NCBI GenBank assembly: GCA_033439265.1
Contig: JAVTVX010000031.1
Location: 2,031,501-2,095,500, forward strand
Reading direction: 5' to 3'
Length of the DNA: 64,000 nt
DNA from: Dillenia suffruticosa
Taxonomy: Eukaryota; Streptophyta; Magnoliopsida; Dilleniales; Dilleniaceae
Both the position numbers and the translations under genes were made by a program. Within the stretch, counting starts at the first letter, position 1. Every line of letters starts with the position of its first letter. The notes beneath the pieces were generated by a model, which did no database searches, was not told the DNA's origin, and saw only the letters and a list, made by a program, of their open reading frames with translations. This document shows, in pieces, positions 24,536 to 36,296 of the stretch.

Positions 24536-25756
24536 GGTTTACTTACTGTTGCATGTGAACTAATTACTCTTGTCGTATATGAACTTCAAACTATATCAAA
24601 TGGATATTAAAGTGTCTTTCTAAATGGCTACATAAATGAAACGGTGTATGTAGAGCAACCCTCTGATTTTGAATATCCAAAGTATCCAGAACATGTTTTT
24701 AAACAAACCAAAGCTTTATATGGATTAAAACAGACCCCTAGAGTTTGGTATGAAAGATTAAACAACTTTCTAATTGAAAATAAATTCGAGAGAGGAAAAG
24801 TTGATAAAACCCTTTTTGTCAAAAGAAAAGAGGATAATATTCTAATAATCCAAATATATGTAAACGATATAATATTTGAAGAACAAGTATAAAAATGTGT
24901 GAAAACTTTATAGGAAGAATGCAAGGAGAATTTAAAATGAACATGATGAGAGAGTTGAATTATTTTTTAGAATTTCAAATTAAACAATCTGAAAATGGAA
25001 TATTTATCAATCAATCAAAGTATACCAAGGATCTCATTAAAGGATTTGACTTCAGTAAGTGTAAAGAAAATGCTACAACTATGAGCACAAGTATAAAATT
25101 AAACAAATATAAAAATGACAAATTAATATATCCAAAATTATACAGAAGCATGATTGGATCACTTCTGTACCTTACTGCCTCATGACCAGATATACAATTT
25201 AGTGTATGTCTTTGTGTAAGATTCCAATTAGACCCACAAGAATCTCATTTAGTAGTAGTTAAAAATTTTTTTAGATATTTTAAGAATACCACACACTTAA
25301 CCTTTGGTATAACAGAAACTTAAGCTTTCAGTTTATGGCTTTTCTGATGTTAACTTTGCAGGATGCAAGTTGGATAGGAAAAATACCAACGGTATTTGTC
25401 ATTTTTTTGAAAATATGTTGGTATCATGGTCTTCCAAAAAATAAAACAACATAGCATTCTCATTAATTGAAAATAAGTATGTCTCTGAACAGTGTGTTGC
25501 ACAAATTTTATGGATTAAGTATCAAATGAAATATTTTGGCATAGAGTTTGATTGTGTTTTTGTAAAGTATGATAACACAAGTGTCATAAATCTAACTAAA
25601 AATTTAGTGCATCATTCTCGAACTAAATACATTGAAATAAGATATCACCTTACTAGAGACCATGTGTTAAAAAATAAAATAATTTTTGAGTATATAGAAA
25701 CACAAAAACAGATTGCTAATATTCTTACTAAACCACTAGATAAAAAAAGGGAATAA
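24536..25756 (+). pseudogene. copia reverse transcriptase-RNase H, broken
   Basis: The RT fingers and palm read SVFLNGYINETVYVEQPSDF, KQTKALYGLKQTPRVWYERL and DKTLFVKRKEDNILIIQIYVNDIIF. The catalytic Y-V-D-D box is Y-V-N-D here. The thumb (LNYFLEFQIKQSENGIFINQSKYTKDLI) follows at 24,895-25,183. RNase H is visible from YGFSDVNFAGCKLDRKNTNG to DNTSVINLTKNLVHHSRTKYIEIRYH and ILTKPLDK at 25,740. Several frame breaks and a stop after LYLTAS separate the pieces. The polymerase is dead both by frame disruption and by loss of a metal-binding Asp. Confidence 0.9.
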
Positions 25757-26229
25757 GGAATAATAGAAATGGAGAAATAAGCAAGAAGTCAAAAAAACAG
25801 AGTATGCAAAAATTTGGGAAACTAAATTTTATGTCGACCTATTTCACAAGGGTGTCAACAAATTGAAAAATATATAGTCTTGTCGACCTACTAATCATTA
25901 TCCTAGAAATCGTGTCAACCTAGTACTAAAAATGTAAAAATATATATGGTCTTGTCGACCTGTATGCTAATATGTCAACATATATTGCAGTCAAAAACAG
26001 ATCGATGCCTATAAAACCTTATCGACCTGCTAACCTTTGGATACTTTGAAAACAGGTCAACGTGCACAAAAACATGTCGACTTATGATATATAAAAAGGA
26101 ATATAAGCGATTAACACATCAACATATCTCTCTATTTACCCTTAATTCAAATTTCTCTTTTTCTCTCTCTAGATGATTTTTGCTCCTTTGAAACCCTAGA
26201 CTATCGAATCGTTGAAATCTTAATCTCTG
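25757..26229. other. spacer with GTCGAC words between copia pol and ORF3
   Basis: The segment 25,830-26,100 repeats the GTCGACCT/GTCAACCT words of the LTR. It is followed by a short TATATAAAAAGGAA stretch and a CTCTCT-rich leader that precedes the third ORF. This resembles an internal promoter and leader, but no transcript evidence is available here. Confidence 0.45.
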
Positions 26230-27476
26230 ATGGCTTCCAAACAAAAATTGCCTATCTCTAAACAATCAGCATCCTCAGAAACTCTTATAAAACTATCAAT
26301 GAAGCCATCCTCTTCAAAACCCCTTTTACGAACCAACAGAAGCCATTCTTGAATTTGACACTCATGAGTTCCGATCGCCTGAACAAAGCAAACTGTTTGA
26401 TCATGTGTTTGCGCGGAGAAAAATCAATCAAGGAAGTATGATTGATTGGATTTTTCTTGAAAGAGTGAACTTCAACTTCAAATACGAAGAACATCTTAAT
26501 GAGGTATATCTTAATTGGCTGATGATTCCAAATAAATTCATTCATGAGAGAGTTATCAAATTATTCTACAATAATATTGAAGTGATTTCTGATGGAGTTG
26601 AGAGCGAGACCGTATCATTTTGGATGATTACTCTGTGTCATCTGTATTTAGGATATACATGAAAGGAAAAGTGATTGAAGTAAACCCTATGATGATTTGT
26701 AGAGAAAATGGTCTAGAATGAGTAATATATGACAAACGTGAACCATACATGAAATCAAATTACTTGGAGAATGCTAGGAAGGTGATCAATGATGATAACA
26801 TGATTGTTGTGAACACAAATACTATAGACTTAAGGTTTCATGAAAGAATTCTCCATTTGATTGTTGCTCACATACTCAGACCTAGAGGAGAGAACTATAC
26901 AACCATATCTAGGGAAGATTTCCGGTTGATGGCATGTATTATGAGTAAGAAAAACTCTAGACCGTATTCCATTGTTCTATATTTCATGATTGCTGCATAT
27001 AGATCAGAAAATTCACTCCTACTATATGCAAGCATGATTTCTAAGATTTTATCATCATATCGTGTAGAGTTAAACAAGGATATAGTGATAGAACTAAATG
27101 AGAAGAATGCAATTAATGCATATTTTATGCTTAGAGCAAGATGGATCAGCAGTACTGAAGGTGAATGGGCTAGGAAGGATGTAGGGATAGGGAAGAGACA
27201 AATAGAGGAAGTAGAAGAAGGAGCAACTGAAACTGAGTAAGGTGGACAACCATATAGTTCTCAGCCTATTACTTTGGAAATGATTTGGAATAAATTGGGA
27301 AATATTGAGCAAAACATAGTACTCTCAAATGAACAATTGAATAGGCAAGCACAAGCTAATCTTACGTTTAGTATGGAGCTGCATAGACTAGAAAAGAAAA
27401 TTGATTCATCTAATAAGGGAAAGACATCTCATGACCCTAAGCTATCCTGGTCCTACTGATTCATCTCTATGTTTTA
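26230..27476 (+). pseudogene. copia third ORF (plant retroelement-associated protein, env position)
   Basis: An ATG at 26,230 opens MASKQKLPISKQ. After frameshifts the product continues as FARRKINQGSMIDWIFLERV (26,405-26,662). A 163-codon open stretch follows (26,749-27,240) containing RFHERILHLIVAHILRPRG and REDFRLMACIM. A Glu-rich hinge and a helical tail, EMIWNKLGNIEQNIVLSNEQL, end at 27,459. The central segment resembles a domain I associate with plant transposon proteins (PF20167-like) found in gag-pol-independent ORFs of large retroelements. No signal peptide or membrane segment is evident, so calling it an envelope gene is not supported. Its function is unknown. The ORF is intact over a longer span than pol, though not end to end. 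Confidence 0.6.
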
Positions 27477-28716
27477 CTTAGACCCCTCATTCTAGTTGTA
27501 TACTTTATTGATACTACTTAGACTCTCATATGATGTCTTTAACTTCTCTTTTGCTATTCTGAATTTATGTTAACTTCAAACTTTTTTCCATTTGTAATAT
27601 ATTTTTGGTCATTTTGTGATAATATTATGCTTTACTTATTTAATTGTCATCTTTGAACTCATAAGACTTTGCAATGATCACATGTCTGACTTAGCTTTAA
27701 ACTCAAAATGCTTGTCGACAATGTATGAAAGGCTTAGGTTAAAATGTTGCCTATTGTTACCATATATTAAGTCTATAACACTTCATGTTTAAAATATCTC
27801 ACTCTTATATAGTATTGAATATTCATGTTTTTTACAATGCCTTGTCTGCTGAAAATGAATAATGTTTTAAACTATATGTTGCATTGTGATACTCATGCAA
27901 AATTGCTATAAATTAGGATTAATGAGTTTAGTTTCTCCGATCTTTACTTTGTAGTTATTGTGTTCAGATTAGATGATCATTACTCTTTGGCATTTCTAAT
28001 AATTTAGATGTTGCTCATTGCAGCTGTTGTTGTGCCGAATTGATTGAAAAGAAGAAGTTCAAATCTGAGGTGAAAAGAGTAACTCTAATTGTGCTATTTT
28101 GGGGACTGGTTTGGGTTAATTGAAATGGAAGAACTATGATATTTCTATGATTGAAGGCGAGAAATTCTTGTAACTAAGGCTAACTTGTTAGGTTCAGACA
28201 TATGCCTCAAATGACAAAGGAGTATAATTGGTTGAGGGGGAGTAATTGTTAGAACTGCTACTAAAAATGGATGATGATGTATTCCATGTTTGCAAACTTG
28301 TTAGGCTAACCTGTATGTTGTATGCTACATGCTATATTCTGTGTTGATTGTTTGCTATTGTTTACTATTGTTTGCTGATAGAGATGTGCTACTATTTGTT
28401 TGGGGGGGTGCTGGCCTTTTATGTTGATGACCAAAAAGGGGAGAGGCAATTAGTAAAGGTAATTAGTAGGCATGAAACTTGAGGAGGAATTGATGGTTCT
28501 GTAGTGATGAAACTTTAGAAGTTGATGGTTCTGTAATGACAATTAGACAATCAATTAGTGTATAGTGATGAATTTAAGTTAGAAATTTAGAAATTAGTTA
28601 AATCAAGGCTCCGCAATTCAAAAGAATCTAGTTGGAAATCAAAGTAAGTCAAGCTTTTGGGAAATAGAAAAATCATAAATTTAAAGGAGTTTTGTCATAA
28701 TCAAAAAGGGGAAATT
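27477..28716. other. copia 3' noncoding region with two purine tracts
   Basis: No open frame of note. A purine-rich word GTTGAGGGGGAGTA stands at about 28,231-28,244 and a second tract, AAAAAGGGGAAA, at 28,703-28,714 directly before the 3' LTR. The second is the likely polypurine primer for plus-strand synthesis. Confidence 0.6.
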
Positions 28717-30606
28717 TGTTGAAAATGCTAGATTTTGATAATGATAAATGAAATTTTAAGGAAATAATGATGGACTTAAATATATCAGAAGGAATAGATT
28801 CTGAAAAAACAAAATTCTGCAAAGTATATCGACCTGTCTTCTTCTTGTTGACTTGTCCATATAGATACACCAATTTTAAGAGTTGTGTCAACCAATTTTA
28901 AATTCCATCATGAATAGGTTGGCCTATCAATAATCTTTTTCGATTTCAATAAATCAAACAACACTATTTGTCTAAATAAGATTTTATCAACAATCTCAAA
29001 AATATGTCGACTAGACATAATCACTCACACATCTTGTCAACTTGAGTGAAAGCCTTTTAACCTGCCTTATATGTTGACCTAAACAGAACTGTTTGTCGAT
29101 CTATTAACATCAGGTGGACCAATTTAAAGTGTAAGGTCTACCAATTTAACCCTTGGGTCATCCCATTAATACACATATTGACAAAGAACTTTTACAAAAA
29201 CATAAAGAAGGTCGACATACTTGACAATTTGTCAACTTGCTCTATTCTTTCCTAAGAGTCACACGATGGCATACATGTCAACCCTCTAAGTATGTCCACC
29301 AATTTAAAATATCAAGTCAACCAATTGATTATAGAATAGGACTGTGTCAACCCTAATGATAAAATATGTCAACGTACCTTTATACATCGACCAATTCAAA
29401 TGTGTCTTGTCCACCAATTTATTCCAAAACAGATTCATTTTGACCTGAAATCTCTGATATGTCGATAAAGGCTCTTGATTCCTAACTTAGGCATGTCAAT
29501 GTCTAATTAAAATCATGTCGATACACCAAACTATGTCGACCAATTTAAACACACTTGTCTACCAATTTATTTTAGATCAGAACCTGGTCAACTTAAATTT
29601 TTACCAGCATAGAAAAGGTAAAGGAGTCAACACAACACTATTCAATTTGATTAGAATATAAAATTGATCCACCTGTCAACACAAATTAATCGACAAAGCA
29701 AACTGGTCGACCAGTAACACTACCATGTCGACCTGACCAAGGAAGACCATAATACAAAATTTTGAATCCAGGTCCAAGTGCCAATTAAACTTGATGACCA
29801 GAAATTTTTAGAATCTAAATTTCAAAATCAGTATGAACACAATAGTCATCTTTGTCTAATTAATTTGTCTATTTCCCTTTCTATCAAATATTAACATTTA
29901 AATGTAGCAAGATTGTCTTTCTATTGGTCAACAGAAAAGTGCCGCAAGAGGGAAAATAAAGTTTCAGCGTGAAATAATAAATAGTTGCAGAACATTAATT
30001 ATTGAACATTTATAATTAATGTTCAACTTCAACAATCACAACAACTATCTTCAACATTGCTATAAATACCAGAGAGATATGAAATGAATCAGTTAATACT
30101 CTATTGAAAATCTGAACCACCACAAACTTATTGTATTACTACTCTATTTTAACATTCATACACTTTGCTTTTATATTAATTTTATCCTTCTTGAATGTAA
30201 CTACTTGCAAGAGTCAAGTTTGTCTAATCTGAGAATTTAAGTATCACATCTTAGACCTCTCCTTTGTATTTGTATCGATTTTTCAAAAGATTAGTAAGTG
30301 TGTTACAATCTTGGATTTAGAGAGAGAGAGAACCAATATGTGTAGGGTTAGAAAATTAGTGTTTGAGAGAAACACTATAAAGGTCCAACTTGAAATTGTA
30401 ATTAAGTTTGTATCAGTGAATTGGTAGTGAAAAATCTAGAGGGAAACGTACACTAACTTTGATGGGAATACTATAAAAACTTTTGTGTTTTTTATTTTTC
30501 TTTTTAAAACACCAAATACTATTTCTGTCATTTTCATTTTAAAATATTTAAATACCTAAAAATTTTCAAAAATATTCAACTATTTACTCCCTCTAGTTGA
30601 ATAATA
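28717..30606 (+). repeat. copia 3' LTR
   Basis: It begins TGTTGAAAATGCT and ends GTTGAATAATA. It matches 19,400-21,274 throughout but with many point differences and a missing or extra segment near 29,270-29,330. The GTCGAC words are partly eroded to GTCAAC and GTTGAC compared with the 5' copy. Confidence 0.92.
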
Positions 30607-30611
30607 GAGCT

Positions 30612-30740
30612 GCTGCTTCTTCTTTGACTTCACTAACTTGTTTACAAATGGTTTTCAAGGTTTTCTCTATTTCAAGATCAAATTCAGCTACGTTAACACT
30701 CTTCGATTGTAGCATACATTGTATCAACACCAAACATAGA
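30612..30740 (-). pseudogene. gypsy gag N-terminal fragment beyond the copia insertion
   Basis: Minus-strand translation gives a phrase near EFDLEIEKTLKTICKQVSEV, similar in style to the start of Athila-type Gag. Its orientation and position fit the remainder of the gag reading after removal of the copia element at 19,400-30,606. Between here and the primer site (about 30,741-31,190) is leader sequence with no frame. Confidence 0.5.
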
Positions 30741-31192
30741 TTTTCAAAATAATCTATCAAAACCACTCAAGAAAATCTATATTACCTCTATTAAAGTAGA
30801 AATCAAGAAAACACAGCAAGATAATGCAAAAAGAGTCCCAAATAAATACTTGAAAATCCCTAGAAATTAAGAAAAAATTAAAGAAAAATAAAAAAACCAA
30901 TGAAAACGATAGAATTTGGCCAATATAGGATGGTGCCCATAGCAAAATAATGGATTTTGTTCAACAACCCAAAATCCTTTGGAAAAAGTAGTTGTTCAAC
31001 TCTAGATTCTAAATTGTTTCTCGAACCCCCAAAAAATTTTCGCCAAATTTGGACTAAATCTAATTCTTAAATAACGATTATATAATGCTAAAAAACTGTA
31101 TATCAAGAAATAAGAATAAGAAAGTGACAAGAAATGTGAAAGATAGTGTTCAATATCAAACAAAATTATTCTGGTCGATATACAAGGATAAT

Positions 31193-31210
31193 CTAGACAA
31201 CGGCATCAAA
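31193..31210 (-). other. gypsy primer-binding site (tRNA-Asp type)
   Basis: On the minus strand the 18 bases read TTTGATGCCGTTGTCTAG, close to the TGGCGCCGTTGCCGGGG site used by Athila-type elements. It lies 4 bases inside the 5' LTR, as expected. The differences are mostly C-to-T or G-to-A. Confidence 0.7.
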
Positions 31211-31214
31211 AACT

Positions 31215-32493
31215 TGATAAGCGATTTGATATCACTTTCAGGTAATTATATTCTAGTTGAGTTTTGTATGCAATGCGAATAAGTGTCATTCTCATAAAAA
31301 TATTTTGTACTACTAATTATGAATTACTCTATCTAAGTTAGACAAATCAAATCACAAATATAAAGATATTAAAAATCAAGAAAATATTAAAAGACTCAAA
31401 TCAATGAATAAAAACCCTATGATGTATATTTCATTTGTTTTCAATATTTTACATGGTTAAATTTTCTCAGTTCTATTAAATTTATTGACAAAAAAGTTAT
31501 TATTGATGATAACAGATTTTCTGAAGATAAATTCAACCAATGGTCATGCATTGAACCCTAATTCGATTAACTAAAACCCAATGATCACGCAATTTAGATT
31601 AAATCGAATTACTTTCAATTTTGTGGAAAATCCATAATTTAAGATTTTTCCTAAAACCCCATACCTAAAATTAATCATCTATCGATCTCATAACTCTGTA
31701 TGGATTTTATTATATTGGACTAATCTCCTATAATTTTATTGGTCATATATATATTCAATTTTAAATCATCAAAATATAGGTATCTATACATTCGAAACAT
31801 TAAAATCAATTATGAAATCTCACCAAACAATAATCATGCAAATAAATCTTTAAGGGAAAGAAATAAATTTAGAGCATATTATTAATCAAAGAATAGAATC
31901 CATTGAATTCTAAGAATAAAAAAAATTAACCAGACAAAATAAAGAAAATCAAGAAAATAAAACCCTAAAATCTATGTGGAGAAAGTCGTCTATGGTGTCT
32001 TGGCAACACCTCCTATTTATAGACCTAAAACTCTAAATTAACAAGAATTCATGAGTTTTTAAGAAATTTGGGTTTTCACTTTGACTTAGAAACTTGAGAT
32101 GATATATATTATCTTTTTGCTTTTTCAAAATTTGAAAAGTTCATCTTTATCTTGATTTACAGTATTGCCATAATTTCTTTCTAATTTTTGGGTATCTTTT
32201 AGCCTGATTAGCTTCTGGACTCTCACAAAATTTATAGGCCCTGAAATCTAGTTTCCAACGCAGCAAAAATCAACTCAATCAGATATCAGAGAAGAAAGTT
32301 ATGCCCAAAAAACTAACATCCGTGTGCGCAGTCCAATTTTTTTAAATAATCCCAATTTTATCTAAAAACAAAACTCACAAATTTAATTAGTACAATATCA
32401 TGAAATAAAATCTATAATAGTTCTAAAATTCATAAATAAATACTAAATAATATAAAATAATATAATTTAAGTGTATAAAAATTATTACTATCA
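31215..32493 (-). repeat. gypsy 5' LTR
   Basis: This is the right copy of the LTR, homologous to 14,192-15,474, bounded by TG at 31,215 and CA at 32,493 on the + strand. A conserved CCTATTTATAGA word (a TATA-like box in minus orientation) is shared with the other copy near 14,992 and 32,012. Confidence 0.85.
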
Positions 32494-33075
32494 CTCTTAT
32501 ATACTTTTATTAATAATATATATGTATTATCTTTAAAGTTTAGAGATAATATTTACTTGTATGTATAATGTGTTTATAATTTAGAAGTTTATTATTAGTT
32601 TAGCTTAAACTTTTCTTATATATATACCGTTACGATACCATATTGTTAAATATAAAGTATGTTGAGACTATGAAGTATAAATAGAAAAATGAAAGCAAAT
32701 TGTGTATGGTGTTGTTTTGTTCTAGATGAGAAGAAAAACAAAATAACTAGTCAAATGTAACCTTTCTTTTGCAGAACGTTCATTCGTTTCCATTGTTACA
32801 AATGCAACATTTTCTTTTTGGATTTGGGTTGGCTACTCAATCATATATATATGTATATTTGTTAGTTAGTTAATCTCTAATTACTCTAAATGCTGCAGAT
32901 GTATACTGGTTTACTGTCGTTTTTCCATATATAAAATACTTATTCATTATATATATTGATTTTTCTATTTTGATTAACATATGTATGTATGAACGGGAAT
33001 GTTGAGACCATATTCATTATTGATTAGTTATTTATTGCTTTACTAGTCTAAATTCATTTCATTTATTATTGGTTT
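32494..33075. other. CACTA-internal spacer
   Basis: AT-rich sequence with TATATATA runs and no open frame. It lies between the gypsy element and the LTR fragment and may be original CACTA DNA. Confidence 0.4.
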
Positions 33076-33243
33076 TGTTGATAAAATGAGTTGTGATGAT
33101 GAGCAAAATATGTTAGATTAATAAAAAATTAGTTTGAAAGATATTAAGATAAGTTAGGAATGATAGAAGACATATATATAAAATTCAGACGTAGAGTAGT
33201 CGACTCAACCTCGAACACATTTAAACACAAGTCGACTCACAAA
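33076..33243 (+). repeat. LTR fragment, left piece (split by Harbinger)
   Basis: It begins TGTTGATAAAATGAG and matches the reverse complement of 43,350-43,518 along its length (shared phrases GATGATGAGCAAA, GAAAGATATTAAGA and AAGTTAGGAATGATAGAAG). It continues after the Harbinger element at 36,297. Confidence 0.75.
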
Positions 33244-34564
33244 GTGCCCGTTTTGCGGGACTTATTTTCAGTTTCTCTTCTCCTTTTAAGGAGAAGGCCT
33301 GCCAACCAATGTTTTTAGAAGCTCTTAAAAAAAAGAGCTTTTTTCTTTATGAAGAAAAAAAAAACAAAAGCTTCTTGTAGGAGCTTTTGCTTTTCCTTTT
33401 AAAAAACACGCCAGCTTTTAAGGAGATTTAAAATTTTTTATACCATTTATGCCCTCATTTTGAAGAAAAATTCAAATTTTATCCTCTTTTGATATCTTCT
33501 ACCCTAATTACACTTTTTTTACTAGGGTTGCTTCTCTTACTCCCTCTCTCCTTCTCCACAAGCGCCTCCCCTTATTTCCTCCTCCACCATCTGTTTCTCA
33601 TTTATTGTTTTGCAATTTCTTTTATCAATTGTTTGTTCAAATGTACGAATCTTGTTTTGCCCTCTTTATTTTAATTGTTTGTTTTGCCCTTTATAATTTT
33701 GTGATGTGACCATTGTGGTATCAAATTTATTACCCTTTTAATGTTCTGCAAGACAAAAATCTTTAAAATTATTTATGTTTGTAAACACTGGTCACAGAAA
33801 TTGGTTAACAATTATCAAACTCCATGTGGGTAAAGCCAGATTTAATTAAGAAGAGAATATGATGAATAATGAAAAAAAATCTTAATTTTTATTTTATTGG
33901 TAAAAGATGTACTATTTTTTTTAAATGTAATTTCGTAAGTTAATTATAATTTCTTATACAAGGTTTGTTTATTTATACACACATGAAAAATAATAATTAC
34001 AATCGTCATTGTTATTAAAAAGGAAAACAAAATTCCAATTTGTTATATCCAAGTTTTCTTTCTCATGTTACTGCCCTCTAGCTGTCTTGTTCAAATATCA
34101 GGGCCCATCAATTGGTCACAAAGACCAAACAATGTTGATTGAATTATGGATTCAAAGCTATGGAGATACAATAGAACCTGGTATAGCAACCCTTTGAGCA
34201 CAAGTTTAATTTATATACACCCACGAACAAAAGTGGGTGTTTGAGGAGAGACTACTAGATTACAATGACTGCAAACAACCACAAAAGGGCATTTGTTTAA
34301 GATAGTCAGCATCAACATCAGTTGAATTGGGTTGGGGGTGGGGTCTAAATTTAATTAAACAAGTAATCAATCAATTTTGTAAACTAAGTCCCAGCAGATG
34401 TTATTCCAAAGACACACTTGTCCCCACCCTGGTTTTTCCCTCAAAAGTGTTTTTACTGTTTTCCTTTTCCCTTACACTTGAAGGTGTTAGTTTGCAAGCA
34501 TAAAGAACACACTTGAGTACATGATTTTTGAGTTAATATTAAGATTGTTTTATATATTGCAGTT

Positions 34565-34831
34565 ATGGCTAGCGGAGAAATGCATATACCACAAAGCAAA
34601 AATTTGGAAAATCAAAAAAATAATGCTAAGTGGGATTTCAATACTACTAATATTTTACTTCAAGTTTACATGGATGAGATATGTAAGAGTGGAAAACCAG
34701 GACTTTCATTTAGAGCTAAGAGATGGGAGGTTGTTGTTGAGAATTTTAATATTTCAATTGGGTTCGGGAAACCATTGTTACTCCAGGTGAAAGTTATAGA
34801 ATGTTTAGAAAGAAACCACATGTTGTATTAA
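34565..34831 (+). pseudogene. Harbinger Myb/SANT-like ORF1 fragment
   Basis: The 88-codon frame starts MASGEMHIPQSK and contains the trihelix-like Myb pattern of Harbinger ORF1: W-F near NAKWDFNTTNILLQVYMDEI, then SGKPGLSFRAKRWEVVVENF. The complete protein usually runs well beyond 200 residues and contacts the transposase and terminal DNA. Here it ends after one domain and overlaps the start of the transposase frame by 31 bases, so a deletion has probably removed its C-terminal part together with the N-terminus of ORF2. Confidence 0.7.
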
Positions 34832-35905
34832 AACTTACAGATTTATTGAAAAGCAAGAGATGGTTACAATCATCTAGAGATATGACAGAATTGGAGGCAG
34901 TCGCTATGTTTCTTTGGACTTGTGGACACAGTCAAACAAATCAAAATGTCCAAAATAAATTAGGAAAATCGGGAGAGACTGTAAGTAAGAAGTTTGCTGA
35001 AGTTTTAGAGGCTTTATGTTTGTTAGCTAAAGAAGTCATAACAACTCCAGATTTTGAATTTAAAGAAATTCCGTCCAAAACTAAAGATGATAGTAGATAC
35101 CGATCTTATTTTAAAGGATGCATTGGTGCTATAGATGGTACACATATACCTGCTATTCCTCCTGCCAATGATCAAATTCGTTTCATTGGTCGAAAGGGAG
35201 TTCCGACACACAATGTCATGGTAGTGTGCAAGTTTGATATGTTATTTACTTTTATTGTTGTTGGTTGGCCTGGTACTGCACATGACAGCATAATTCTTTC
35301 TACTGTAATTGAAGAAATGAAAAGTGTGTTCCCTCATCCACCAAAAGATATAATTTTATTTATATCTTATACAAATATTGAAATGAATTTTTTTTTTAAA
35401 TTAACTACTGATCAAATATATTATTATATTTTGTAGATAAATATTATGTAGTGGATGCTGGATATCCTAATATGAAAGGGTATCTAGCACCTTATAAAGG
35501 TGAGAGATATCATATTCATGATTTTAGGGGATGTAGCCAGCCACAAGGTAAAGAAGAAATATTTAACCATGTACATTCTTCATTGAGAAATGTCGTAGAA
35601 TGAACAATTGGAGTTTGAAAGAATATGTGGCATATTTTAAAGGATATGAAGCCATTTCCATTGGTGAAATAAGAGAAGATAATTGTTGTAACTACAACAC
35701 TCCATAACTTCATTCGAAATTGTGGCAAAGATGAGAAGTTTGATAGATGCGATCGTAACTCCAATTACACTTCAGAATTTGAGAACGAAAGAAATTTTAA
35801 CGAAGAAATGAGTTCATCTACTTATAGAAAAGAAGTGAGTAATGGTTACATGAATAGAGTTCGCAATCAAATAATAGCTGCATTTATGGAAAATATAAAT
35901 ATATG
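34801..35905 (+). pseudogene. Harbinger transposase (DDE_Tnp_4 family), broken
   Basis: The open part (34,801-35,436, 211 codons) has a helical N-terminal region and GCIGAIDGTHIPAIP, with the first catalytic Asp at residue 112. It then has NVMVVCKFDMLFTFIVVGWPG and AHDS, with the second Asp at residue 162. The frame then enters an AT-rich stretch that looks like an intron whose donor has decayed. After the acceptor TTTTGTAG (about 35,436) coding resumes as KYYVVDAGYPNMKGYLAPYKG and HSSLRNVVE, with the catalytic Glu. Two in-frame TGA codons follow immediately, in the VVE-TIGV region near 35,600. The C-terminus continues to ENINI at about 35,905. It is recognisable end to end but could not give an active protein. 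Confidence 0.88.
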
Positions 35906-36296
35906 ATTTATGTTATTTCGAATTTTTTAATTTTTTATGTTATATAAAAATCAGCTTATATTCATTAAATGTTTGATTTTAAGTGTTTGGAAAAATAATC
36001 AATATATTTTTATTTTAATTATTAATATTTATACATTTTATCTTTAAAATGTCGATATATCAATTTTTAATCAATCGATACTGAGCAGAAAAAATTATAT
36101 TTTATGTGTATTCCCTTTATAGTAATTTTATTAAAAATAGAGTTTCTAAAAATTCTAATTTATAAAAAGGAGTATATAAACAGTTTAAAAGTTAAAAATG
36201 CCAAACAGCTTTTAACTTTATTTTAAAAGTTTTTAATTTCTACTTCCCTTTAAAAGGAGAAGAGAAGTGAAAAAAAAGGTCTCGCCAAACGGACAC

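Larger units (their letters stand above)
19400..30606 (+). mobile_element. 11.2-kb Ty1/copia retrotransposon with a third ORF (SIRE/Maximus-like layout)
   Basis: Two direct LTRs of nearly 1.9 kb flank gag, protease, integrase, reverse transcriptase and RNase H remnants in copia order (integrase before RT), all on the + strand. A primer site complementary to initiator tRNA-Met follows the 5' LTR and a purine tract precedes the 3' LTR. The flanks are GAGTT (19,395-19,399) and GAGCT (30,607-30,611), a 5-bp target duplication with one change. About 3 kb between RNase H and the 3' LTR holds an additional ORF. Long LTRs, a large gag and the downstream ORF resemble the SIRE/Maximus lineage; the lineage call is inference. 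Pol has many stops and lost catalytic residues. Confidence 0.92.
14192..32493 (-). mobile_element. Athila-like Ty3/gypsy retrotransposon, pol-deleted, split by a copia element
   Basis: Two long direct repeats of about 1.28 kb (14,192-15,474 and 31,215-32,493) are clearly homologous along their length but diverged. In minus orientation the right copy starts TGATAGTAATAATTTTTATA and both end ATCA. Next to the right copy is a primer-binding site similar to the tRNA-Asp site of Athila elements. Gag and retropepsin similarity is read on the minus strand. Between the protease and the 3' LTR only about 1.6 kb of noncoding DNA remains, so reverse transcriptase, RNase H and integrase are absent. A 5-bp target duplication was not found (flanks TTCAT and CTCTT). 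The copia element at 19,400-30,606 is inserted within gag. Confidence 0.85.
33244..36296 (+). mobile_element. PIF/Harbinger DNA transposon, inactive
   Basis: Inverted termini of about 48 bases share GTG.CCGTTT.GCG.GAC, then TTTCTCTTCTCCTTTTAA. The right flank is TAA and the left flank AAA, an imperfect copy of the TWA target duplication used by this superfamily. The related LTR in inverted orientation near 43,340 has the uninterrupted version (CTAAGTTTAGAAAAG), giving a paralogous empty site that supports TAA as target. Inside are a Myb/SANT-like ORF fragment and a DDE_4-type transposase in the same direction, the normal two-gene layout. Premature stops make the copy non-autonomous. Confidence 0.88.

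Noticed and set aside
26230..27476. Calling the copia third ORF an envelope gene
   Set aside because: It sits in the env position, but I see no signal peptide, transmembrane segment or fusion-like region.
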